Positions 22,455 through 29,379 of a stretch of 32,521 bases of DNA are shown one piece after another. The notes under the pieces were generated by a model, which saw nothing but the letters and a program-made list of their open reading frames with translations, was not told the origin of the DNA and searched no databases. The stretch covers positions 1 through 32,521 of the forward strand of contig CAZDCZ010000032.1 in assembly GCA_964504155.1 (NCBI GenBank), in the 5' to 3' direction. Within the stretch, counting starts at the first letter, position 1, and each line of letters starts with the position of its first letter. The translations under genes and the position numbers were made by a program. Origin of the DNA: CAZDCZ01 sp964504155. GTDB lineage: Bacteria; Bacteroidota; Bacteroidia; Bacteroidales; UBA12077.

Positions 22455-23329
22455 TGAAAGAGATAGTTGTAATTTCAGGAAAAGGGGGAACAGGAAAAAC
22501 TTCTTTCACCGCTTCTTTAGCTTATTTGGGTGGAAGCGATGTTGTAGTTGCCGATTGTGATGTTGATGCCGCTGATATGCATCTTCTTTTAAAACCGGAT
22601 TTTGCTAAAGCTGAAGAATTCTTTAGTGGCGAACTTGCTGTAATTAATCAAGATAAATGTACTAAATGCGGAAGATGTAAGGAAGTGTGCCGCTTTAATG
22701 CTATATCTATTATAAATAATCAATATATTGTCGATTCATTATCGTGCGAAGGTTGTGGGTATTGTGCCAGAGTGTGCCCGGTAAATGCTATTACTAACGA
22801 AGACTTAAATGTTGGTAATTGGTATATATCAAATACAAAAGTAGATAATACTCTTGTGCATGCAAAACTTGGTATTGGTGCCGATAATTCGGGTAAATTA
22901 GTTGCTAAAGTGAAGAACGAAGCAAAAAAAATTGCCGTAGAAAATAATAAAGATTATATTATTGTAGATGGATCTCCGGGAATTGGATGTCCTGTTGTAT
23001 CTTCGCTCTCGGGAGCAAATTTTGTAGTGTTAGTTACCGAGCCTTCGGTATCGGGCTTGCACGACTTGAAAAGAGTGTACGAATTAGTGAAAAAATTTAA
23101 TATTAAAGCGGGTTGTATTGTTAATAAAGCAGATATTAATAGTGATAAAGCTAACGAAGTAAGAGAATTTCTTAAAGAAGAAAAGATTGTTCATATTGCC
23201 GATTTTCCTTACGATGTATCCTTTACAGAAGCAATGACCGAAGGAAAAACAATTGTGGAATTCGATAATGGAGATTTGAAGAAGTTAGTTGTTGATAGTT
23301 GGAATAAAATTAAAGAGATTACAAAATAA
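22454..23329 (+). CDS. MinD-superfamily ATPase with inserted 2x[4Fe-4S] ferredoxin (second copy)
   Basis: The 291-residue paralogue of the previous gene has the same plan: GKGGTGKTS (9-17), ADCDVDAADMHLLL, eight cysteines at the same positions (69, 72, 75, 79, 98, 101, 104, 108), then DGSPGIGCPVVSSLSGANFV and TEPSVSGLHDLKRVYEL. The identical cysteine numbering shows a tandem duplication in which the cluster spacing has been preserved. The pair likely binds ATP and [4Fe-4S] clusters and inserts or transfers a metal cofactor to the COG1433 proteins downstream. Confidence 0.92.
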   Translation: MKEIVVISGKGGTGKTSFTASLAYLGGSDVVVADCDVDAADMHLLLKPDFAKAEEFFSGELAVINQDKCTKCGRCKEVCRFNAISIINNQYIVDSLSCEGCGYCARVCPVNAITNEDLNVGNWYISNTKVDNTLVHAKLGIGADNSGKLVAKVKNEAKKIAVENNKDYIIVDGSPGIGCPVVSSLSGANFVVLVTEPSVSGLHDLKRVYELVKKFNIKAGCIVNKADINSDKANEVREFLKEEKIVHIADFPYDVSFTEAMTEGKTIVEFDNGDLKKLVVDSWNKIKEITK

Positions 23330-23367
23330 AATATTGAAAATTATAAATTTAATAAAAAATATTACTG

Positions 23368-23706
23368 ATGAGAATAGCATTTACAACAAAAGGAACAGAA
23401 TGGGATTCTAATATGGATCCACGTTTCGGAAGAACAGATTTTTTTCTTATTTACGACGAAGAAAAAAAGAAATTCACAGAATTCGATAATAGAGCAATTG
23501 GTGGAGAAGCACATGGTGCAGGACCTAAAACCGCTCAACAATTATTCGAACTAAAAGCCGAAGTATTAATTACCGGAAATGGTCCGGGTGGTAATGCAGC
23601 TACAGTTCTAGAAAAAGCAGGTATGAAAATATATGTTGGTGCCGGCGAGATGACTGTTAAACAAGCATATGATGCTTATAAAAATAATGAACTAAAAGAA
23701 TTTTAA
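23368..23706 (+). CDS. NifX/NifB-C-terminal (COG1433, orange-protein-like) protein, copy 1
   Basis: The 112-residue protein has the whole dinitrogenase iron-molybdenum cofactor-binding domain: MRIAFTTKGTEWDSNMDPRF GRTDFFLIYD, then VLITGNGPGGNAATVLEKAG MKIYVG. It has no cysteines, as expected for a carrier that binds its cluster non-covalently. It closely fits the single-domain ORP proteins of anaerobes, where one binds a mixed Mo-Cu sulfide cluster. No nifHDK genes are in the window, so a nitrogenase role is unlikely. It is the last gene before an intrinsic terminator. Confidence 0.9.
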   Translation: MRIAFTTKGTEWDSNMDPRFGRTDFFLIYDEEKKKFTEFDNRAIGGEAHGAGPKTAQQLFELKAEVLITGNGPGGNAATVLEKAGMKIYVGAGEMTVKQAYDAYKNNELKEF

Positions 23707-23719
23707 TTCATATTATTAT

Positions 23720-23751
23720 AGAGGATGTAATTCTATGCATCCTCTTTTTTT
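23720..23751 (+). terminator. Intrinsic terminator between the two COG1433 genes
   Basis: AGAGGATG (23720-23727) pairs with CATCCTCT (23738-23745), followed by T residues to 23751. It stands 14 bases after the stop of copy 1 and 17 before the start of copy 2. Confidence 0.82.
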
Positions 23752-23768
23752 ATTAAAAATTTTAAAAT

Positions 23769-24164
23769 ATGAAAGTAGCTTTTGCAACCGACGATGGAGA
23801 GAAGTATATAGACAATCATTTTGGCGATGCCAAATATTACGATGTTTATGAAATTTTGGAATCGGAAAGTAAGTTTATTAAACGAATTAGTAATACTACC
23901 GAAGAGGATGATGAGGAAATTCATGCCGATCCTAAAAAAGCTAAAGGCGTAGTTTCTTTGTTTAAAAATGAAGATATTCAGACTGTAGTATCGAAAGTTT
24001 TTGGACCCAATATTAAACGAATTAGAAAGAAATTTGTATGTATTTTAATGAATAACCAAAATATTCAAGATAGCATTAAAATTGTACAAGATAATTTGAA
24101 TGCTATTTCTGATGAATGGGAAAAAGGAGAAGATAGAAAGCATCTAAATTTAAAAAATATTTAA
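23769..24164 (+). CDS. Divergent NifX/COG1433-like protein, copy 2
   Basis: The 131-residue protein starts like the family (MKVAFATDDGEKYIDNHFGD AKYYDVYEI) and keeps the VVSKVFGPNI segment in place of the usual ITGxxGP loop. It has acidic insertions (EEDDEEIH) and a longer C-terminus (SDEWEKGEDRKHLNLKNI). C-terminal half-motifs are eroded, so its metal-binding ability is doubtful; it may have a specialised partner role. It is just past a terminator, so expression may be low or depend on readthrough. Confidence 0.78.
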   Translation: MKVAFATDDGEKYIDNHFGDAKYYDVYEILESESKFIKRISNTTEEDDEEIHADPKKAKGVVSLFKNEDIQTVVSKVFGPNIKRIRKKFVCILMNNQNIQDSIKIVQDNLNAISDEWEKGEDRKHLNLKNI

Positions 24165-24194
24165 AACTCCAAGAATTTTATTCGATATTTATTA

Positions 24195-24851
24195 ATGATA
24201 AAAAAAACAATAACTATTATGCCAAAAACAATCCCTTTTGATAATTATTCCGATGAATACGAAAATTGGTTCGTTAAGAATCCTTATATATTTCAATCGG
24301 AATTAGAAGCATTGAAAAAAGCAATACCTAATTTTGGTGATGGAATAGAAATTGGTATTGGTAGTGGAATATTTGCCGAGCAATTAGGTATTAAAGAAGG
24401 TGTAGAACCTTCTGAAGCAATGCGTCTGAAAGCTGTTGAAAAAGGAATAGATGTTGTTAATGGTGTTGCAGAGAATTTGCCGTATGCTAATAATAGCAAA
24501 GATTTTGCTCTAATGATTACATCTATTTGTTTTGTCGATAATATAAATAAATCGTTTAAGGAGATTAATCGTGTACTTAAAAGAAATGGAAGGTTAATTA
24601 TTGCTTTTGTCGATAAAGATAGTCCTGTGGGAAAAATGTACTCAAAGAATAAAGACAAAAGCTTATTCTATAAAGATGCTATTTTTCGAGGAACAGAAGA
24701 ATTATATGAAATATTAAAAATGGAAGAATTTACTCTTGAAAATACTTATCAAACAATAATAGGGGAGATGGATGAGATTAGCAAAATTCAAGATGTTAAA
24801 AGTGGATATGGACAAGGAAGTTTTGTTGTTATAGAAGCAAAAAAGAAATAA
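24195..24851 (+). CDS. Class I SAM-dependent methyltransferase
   Basis: The 218-residue protein has motif I IEIGIGSGIFAEQLG, GVEPSEAMRLKAVEKG and AENLPYANNSKDFALMITSI CFVDNI with RVLKRNGRLIIAFVDKDSP, a Methyltransf_11-type enzyme. An alternative ATG at 24219 (MPKTIPFDNYSDEYENWF) would match the usual start of relatives better and may be the true one. Similar methyltransferases occur beside DUF134/MinD/NifX genes in other anaerobes, but the substrate is unknown; a metal or metalloid compound is possible (inference). Confidence 0.83.
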   Translation: MIKKTITIMPKTIPFDNYSDEYENWFVKNPYIFQSELEALKKAIPNFGDGIEIGIGSGIFAEQLGIKEGVEPSEAMRLKAVEKGIDVVNGVAENLPYANNSKDFALMITSICFVDNINKSFKEINRVLKRNGRLIIAFVDKDSPVGKMYSKNKDKSLFYKDAIFRGTEELYEILKMEEFTLENTYQTIIGEMDEISKIQDVKSGYGQGSFVVIEAKKK

Positions 24852-24864
24852 AAACTATTATCAT

Positions 24865-25644
24865 ATGGAGTTAACGGTATTAACAGAAAATGTTGCAGGT
24901 GGTTGTTTTATCGCCGAACATGGATTGTCGTACCTTATTGAATGCGACGATAATAAAATTCTTTTCGATACAGGACATAGTGATGTGTTTTTGAAGAATG
25001 CCGAACAATTAAAAATAAATCTCGATGAGATTAAAACTCTTGTATTAAGTCATGGACATTGGGACCATGGAAATGGTTTGAAATATATAGAAGATAAAAA
25101 CCTAATATGCCACCCCGATTCATTTATTAGACGATTTAGAAAAGCCGATATTTCATATATTGGTCTTGATTTATCGTATGAAGAAATAAAAAGCAAATTC
25201 AATGTAATTGTATCGAAAGAGCCATACAAAATCTCAGAGAATATAATATTTCTTGGCGAAATTCCTCGATTAAATTCATTCGAAGCACAAACAACTAGTT
25301 TTGTCGACGAGAACGGAATTGATGATTTTGTTCCCGACGATTCGGCTATTGTTATTAATTCGAAAAAAGGATTAATAATTATTACCGGGTGTGGACATGC
25401 AGGGGTTTGTAATACAATAGAATATGCTAAAAAAATTACAAGCAGAAATAAAGTATATGGTGTAATTGGAGGATTTCATCTTAAAGATGCCGATATAGTT
25501 ACAAAAAAAGTAATTGAGTATTTTAAAAAAGAAAAAATAGAAAAGATTTATCCTTCTCATTGTACTGAGTTGCCTGCTTTAGCTGAGTTTTATAATAATT
25601 TTAAAATTAATCAGTTAAAAACCGGAATGAAAATTTGTTTTTAG
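24865..25644 (+). CDS. Metallo-beta-lactamase-fold hydrolase (COG1237 type)
   Basis: The 259-residue protein has the MBL metal motif LSHGHWDHGNGL (H63, H65, D67, H68), a later metal ligand in TGCGHAGVCNTI, and IYPSHCTELPAL near the end. This arrangement (GGxxxEHGLSYLIE at the start, TGCxHxG) matches the COG1237 group that includes proteins annotated as dihydropterin-related synthases in methanogens. It follows the methyltransferase by 13 bp and is probably co-transcribed. The reaction cannot be named from sequence. Confidence 0.86.
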   Translation: MELTVLTENVAGGCFIAEHGLSYLIECDDNKILFDTGHSDVFLKNAEQLKINLDEIKTLVLSHGHWDHGNGLKYIEDKNLICHPDSFIRRFRKADISYIGLDLSYEEIKSKFNVIVSKEPYKISENIIFLGEIPRLNSFEAQTTSFVDENGIDDFVPDDSAIVINSKKGLIIITGCGHAGVCNTIEYAKKITSRNKVYGVIGGFHLKDADIVTKKVIEYFKKEKIEKIYPSHCTELPALAEFYNNFKINQLKTGMKICF

Positions 25645-25859
25645 GATGGTATTGAAATTCAAATTTTGATTTCAATTGTGAATAAATTAACAAACAAATT
25701 TTGATATTTAAAAATAAAATAACATTCTTAGTAATAAAAAATCTGAAATATCAGTTTCCTGTTTCTAGTAGGATAACATTGTTTATAAACCATAAATTTG
25801 TAACTATCTCTGGTTTAAAAAAATGTAATTTTTGAAAAATCGTTTAATCAAAAAAGTAT
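25645..25859. other. Intergenic region with a weak hairpin and a -7-like element
   Basis: ATTGAAAT and ATTTCAAT (25652-25677) can form a stem near the end of the MBL gene but no T-run follows. A TAAATTTG octamer at 25793-25800 matches the -7 consensus for the next gene without a clear -33 partner. TGTGAATAAATTAACA at 25677-25692 is one base from the Crp-type pattern, but in AT-rich DNA this may be chance. Confidence 0.35.
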
Positions 25860-26264
25860 ATGGAAATAATTAACGAAGAAATAGAAGAGTTATTTAACAA
25901 AATACCAATAATGGTATTATCAACAACCAATAATAATGTGCCAAATGTTGTTCCAATTGGCTCGAAAAAAATTATAAATGCAAATACTATATGGACAATT
26001 GATACTTTTCATAATAAAACAAAACAAAACATATTACAAAACGAAAATGTAGCAATTGCTATGTGGCATGGTAGTAACGGATATCAAATAAAAGGAAAGG
26101 CAAAATATTATTCAGAAGGCGAGATATTTGAAAGCGGAAAGGAGTGGATATTAGAATCGAAACCCGATAAAATAGTTAAAGGAGTTATAGAAATAAAAGT
26201 AAACGAGGTGTTTTCGATAACTCCGAATTACGAAGATGCCGGCAAATTAATTAGTAGTATATAG
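25860..26264 (+). CDS. Pyridoxamine 5'-phosphate oxidase-fold flavoprotein
   Basis: The 134-residue protein has the split-barrel flavin-binding fold: EELFNKIPIMVLSTTNNNVP NVVPIGSKKIINANTIWTID TFHNKTKQNILQNENVAIAM WHG. The VLST...PNVVPIG...NT...ID pattern is that of small FMN-binding PNPOx-like proteins. It is too short and lacks the C-terminal PNPOx dimerisation region, so it is not the vitamin B6 enzyme itself. It could reduce or sense a small redox substrate. Confidence 0.85.
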   Translation: MEIINEEIEELFNKIPIMVLSTTNNNVPNVVPIGSKKIINANTIWTIDTFHNKTKQNILQNENVAIAMWHGSNGYQIKGKAKYYSEGEIFESGKEWILESKPDKIVKGVIEIKVNEVFSITPNYEDAGKLISSI

Positions 26265-26396
26265 CATCTGTAAGAAAACAGCGAAAGAACTTAGGTAATG
26301 GTCGGACATAACCTTATTTTTTGATGTTATTATACTGAGTTTTTGCTAAAACAATATATAAACTCTATACTATGACAAAATAAAAAATAAATTTAA

Positions 26397-26528
26397 TTAT
26401 CGATATGGTATTTATCTACATCAAATACCGAAAGATTAAGTCGTTTGAAAAAGAAAGATGATTTCAGCATGGGAGATATAGAAAAAATTATTGATAAATA
26501 TTTAAAAGGAGGAAATTCTGATGACTAA
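26397..26528 (+). pseudogene. Possible 3' remnant of an unidentified gene
   Basis: A frame open from 26397 encodes SIWYLSTSNTERLSRLKKKD DFSMGDIEKIIDKYLKGGNS DD and stops at 26526-26528, overlapping the CGGC gene start by 8 bases. It lacks a plausible start codon in the first 60 bases and a stop precedes it directly. The composition looks like a real protein C-terminus but I do not recognise it. It may instead be a short leader starting at the ATG near 26469. Confidence 0.35.
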
Positions 26529-26970
26529 AAAAACAAAAATTGGAATAATTATATGCGATCGTTATAAAAGTTGTGGTGGTGGCAAATGTTTCAGAGCAAT
26601 GACTAATAGAGAAGGAGCTTTCGATATTTATAGTAAAGACGAAGATGTAGAAATTGTTGGATATTCTTCGTGTGGAGGATGTCCGGGTGGAAATATTGAA
26701 TACGTTCCCGAAGAGATGAAAAAAAATGGAGCAGAAGTAATTCATCTTGCAACAGGTTTTGTAGTTGGCTATCCTCCGTGTCCATATATTAATCATTTTA
26801 AAGAAATGATAAATGATAGATTTGGATTAAAAGTTGTTGTTGGAACACATCCTATTCCTCAAAAATATCTTAATACACATACAAAGCTAGGTACTTGGAA
26901 ATCATCAGAATGGGAAGAAATTATTCAACCAACATTAGCAAACGAAGAAATAAGATTAGCATATAATTAA
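26521..26970 (+). CDS. CGGC-domain protein
   Basis: The 149-residue protein has the CGGC-domain signature: CDRYKSCGGGKCFRAM (about residues 13-28) and the eponymous SSCGGCPGGNIEYVPEEM (about 49-66), then GYPPCPYINHF. These cysteines probably bind a metal or cluster. Such proteins often lie near other anaerobic metal-handling genes. AAGGAGG is placed 8 bases before the ATG, a strong site for this phylum. The role is unknown. Confidence 0.87.
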   Translation: MTKKTKIGIIICDRYKSCGGGKCFRAMTNREGAFDIYSKDEDVEIVGYSSCGGCPGGNIEYVPEEMKKNGAEVIHLATGFVVGYPPCPYINHFKEMINDRFGLKVVVGTHPIPQKYLNTHTKLGTWKSSEWEEIIQPTLANEEIRLAYN

Positions 26971-27107
26971 TAATTAAATTTTATCTCATAAATTTGCAAA
27001 ATTATTATTAATAGAAAATTAAATATAATAGGTTTTTGGAACCTGTTAGATTTAAAAAATATAGAACTATTAATTAGGTAGTATAAAAAAATTAATTATT
27101 ATTAAAT

Positions 27108-28040
27108 ATGTATAAGCATCTTTTTGGCCCTGTCCCATCGCGACGTTTAGGAATGTCTTTAGGAGTAGATTTAGTTCCGCATAAAGTATGTACTTTAAAT
27201 TGCGTTTATTGCGAATGTGGTCGTACAACAAATCTTACCATCGAAAGAAAAGAGTATGTGCCGTTCGACGAAGTATGTAGCGAATTAAAAGTTATTATGG
27301 CTAATAATCCCGAACCCGATTACTTTACATTTTCCGGTGCAGGAGAGCCAACATTAAATTCTCGAATAGGCGATGTATTAGATTTTATTAAGGATAATTG
27401 GCCTAAAATTCCTGTTGCTGTTCTTACAAATGGCAGTTTGTTTTCAAACAAAGAAGTTAGAAAAGAATTATTAAATGCCGATGTAGTATTACCATCTTTA
27501 GATACTGCTTCTGACCGGGCATTTAGAAAAATGGATCGTCCATATTCAAAACTCGATATTAATGAATATATTCAGGGACTTGTTGATTTTAGAAACGAAT
27601 TCTCAGGAGAAATCTGGCTCGAAGTATTAATCCTTCCGGAATATAACGACGATGAAGAAAATCTAAGACTCTTAAAAGAAGCTTTTCTAAAAATTAAACC
27701 CAATAATATTCAGGTTAATACTCTCGATAGACCTGGCACAGTAGATAATCTTCGCCCAGCAAATAAAGCAGAATTACAACATATTGTTGATTTCTGGAAT
27801 TTAGATAACGTAGAAATTATTGCTTCTGTTCCTGAGCGAAAAGATATAAAAGCTTATCGCGAAGATACAGAATCGGCTATTCTAGAAACAATAGCCCGAC
27901 GCCCTTGTACACTCGAAGATCTTGAGAAAATTCTAGGAATACATATTAACGAAATTAATAAATACCTCGGAGTTTTAGAAGAAGATAAAAAAATAGATAC
28001 AATACGACAAGAAAGAGGTATGTTTTATAAATTAAGATAA
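27108..28040 (+). CDS. Radical SAM enzyme of the COG0731 group with C-terminal winged helix
   Basis: The 310-residue protein has the radical SAM motif C28-x3-C32-x2-C35 (CTLNCVYC) after the group signature FGPVPSRRLGMSLGVDLVPH K. YFTFSGAGEPTLN and VAVLTNGSLF are the GGE-like and strand segments that bind SAM. The last 65 residues (LETIARRPCTLEDLEKILGI HINEINKYLGVLEEDKKIDT) form a winged-helix-like domain. Relatives are listed as 'Wyosine base synthetase-like' but their substrates are not established. In this setting a role in cofactor or sulfur chemistry is possible. Confidence 0.88.
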   Translation: MYKHLFGPVPSRRLGMSLGVDLVPHKVCTLNCVYCECGRTTNLTIERKEYVPFDEVCSELKVIMANNPEPDYFTFSGAGEPTLNSRIGDVLDFIKDNWPKIPVAVLTNGSLFSNKEVRKELLNADVVLPSLDTASDRAFRKMDRPYSKLDINEYIQGLVDFRNEFSGEIWLEVLILPEYNDDEENLRLLKEAFLKIKPNNIQVNTLDRPGTVDNLRPANKAELQHIVDFWNLDNVEIIASVPERKDIKAYREDTESAILETIARRPCTLEDLEKILGIHINEINKYLGVLEEDKKIDTIRQERGMFYKLR

Positions 28041-28056
28041 TGTGACTAATGTTACA
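28041..28056. promoter_or_regulatory. Crp-type site, one mismatch (TGTGA-CTAATG-TTACA)
   Basis: It begins directly after the stop codon of the radical SAM gene and 89 bases before the ATG of the third COG1433 gene. It differs by one base from TGTGA-N6-TCACA seen upstream of the Crp/Fnr gene. It may put the 28.1-30.7 kb genes under the same regulator. Confidence 0.45.
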
Positions 28057-28144
28057 TTAATTTATAGTGAATATTAATTAAATCATATTACATTTGCATA
28101 AAAATCAGTGTTATAGAAATAACAATGTAAAAATTGAAAAAAAC

Positions 28145-28480
28145 ATGAAAAAAATTGCAGTACCAGTACTTGACGGAAAATTAGGAGCTCATTTTGGGCA
28201 TGTAACAGAATTCCATTTTTTCGAAACAGAAGGGAAAGAAATTAAAAATAAAACTATTGTTGTACCTCCAACACATTCACCGGGAATTATTCCTAAGTGG
28301 GTTAGCGAACAAGGAGCTACAGAAATTATTGCAGGTGGAATGGGACAAATGGCAATCGATATTTTTAATAAAAATGGAGTTAATGTATTTATTGGAGCCC
28401 CAATCGACACACCGGAAAATCTTGTGAAAGAGTTTGTTAATGGTACTTTAATAACAAATGAGAATCTTTGCGATCATTAA
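28145..28480 (+). CDS. NifX/COG1433-like protein, copy 3
   Basis: The start is the ATG at 28145 (MKKIAVPVLDGKLGAHFGHV TEFHFFETEG); a TTG at 28094 would add 17 unlikely residues. The 111-residue protein keeps the family core EIIAGGMGQMAIDIFNKNGV NVFIGAP, matching the metal-binding loop, and ends NENLCDH, with its only cysteine at the C-terminus beside a histidine, which could bind copper or another metal. It overlaps no gene but is 11 bp before the DUF89 gene. Confidence 0.88.
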   Translation: MKKIAVPVLDGKLGAHFGHVTEFHFFETEGKEIKNKTIVVPPTHSPGIIPKWVSEQGATEIIAGGMGQMAIDIFNKNGVNVFIGAPIDTPENLVKEFVNGTLITNENLCDH

Positions 28481-28491
28481 TTAGTTTTGTT

Positions 28492-29355
28492 ATGAATCCA
28501 AAATGCTTATTTTGTTTCTCAAGAGCTTTCGAGAAAGTTTTGTTCGAGCACAACATTACGAATATTGAGAAAGTAAGTTATACAAAAGAATTTTTTGCCT
28601 ATTTGTCTATAATCGATGAGAATGCTTCGGCTCCCAAAATAGCAAGAGATATTCATGCAAAATTTCGCGAAATATTAAATAATAATGATCCGTATAAGGA
28701 AGAAAAATTATTTCATAATAAGAGCATTTTAAATATTTATCCTGAACTGGAAAAAAAAGTAAGCGAATCGGATAATCCTTTTAATACAGCTTTACGACTT
28801 GCAATTGCAGGTAATATTATTGATTTTGGACCTGCTCAGGAATTCGATATCAAAGGTACTATTAAGAAAGTTGAAAATTCAGATTTTGCTATCGATAATT
28901 CACAGGAATTAAAAAATGCTATTGATAATGCCGATAATATTCTTTATCTTGGTGATAATTCCGGCGAAATAGTTTTCGATAAATTGTTTCTACAAACAAT
29001 TGATCACCCTAATGTATATTTTGCTGTTAGAGGAGCTCCGGTAATTAACGATGTTACTATTGATGAAGCAAAATTTGTTGGAATCGATAAGTATGCAAAA
29101 ATAATTTCTAACGGATACGATGCACCATCAACACTTATTGAATATGCATCTGATGAATTTTTAGATGTTTATAATAATGCCGATTTAATAATATCGAAAG
29201 GACAGGGAAATCTCGAAGGATTACTAGAAAATCCCAGAGAAGATATTTTCTTCTTGCTGATGGTTAAATGTAATGTAATTGGCGATATGATAGGTGTGAA
29301 AAAAGGCGATTTTGTTGTTAGACAGAATATTAAAAAAAAGAAATTAATTATATAA
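28492..29355 (+). CDS. DUF89/ARMT1-family metal-dependent phosphatase-like protein
   Basis: The start is the ATG at 28492 (MNPKCLFCFSRAFEKVL); a TTG at 28468 lies inside the previous gene. The 287-residue protein carries the prokaryotic DUF89 form: N-terminal CxxC (C5, C8), LRLAIAGNIIDFG (about 101-113), the metal-binding DNSGE motif in LYLGDNSGEIVFDKL (about 151-165), and ISKGQGNLEGL (about 240-250). DUF89 proteins are thought to be damage-control phosphatases that remove harmful phosphometabolites. Why it is in this cluster is unknown. Confidence 0.87.
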   Translation: MNPKCLFCFSRAFEKVLFEHNITNIEKVSYTKEFFAYLSIIDENASAPKIARDIHAKFREILNNNDPYKEEKLFHNKSILNIYPELEKKVSESDNPFNTALRLAIAGNIIDFGPAQEFDIKGTIKKVENSDFAIDNSQELKNAIDNADNILYLGDNSGEIVFDKLFLQTIDHPNVYFAVRGAPVINDVTIDEAKFVGIDKYAKIISNGYDAPSTLIEYASDEFLDVYNNADLIISKGQGNLEGLLENPREDIFFLLMVKCNVIGDMIGVKKGDFVVRQNIKKKKLII

Positions 29356-29379
29356 TACGTTCAATAAAAATTTATTGTT

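Noticed and set aside
23368..23706. Nitrogenase cofactor protein
   Set aside because: The fold is shared with NifX/NifB, but no nif structural or nifB/E/N gene is nearby, and the setting fits the orange-protein group better.
24293..24658. 121-residue minus-strand frame
   Set aside because: It is antisense to the methyltransferase gene and low in protein-like character.
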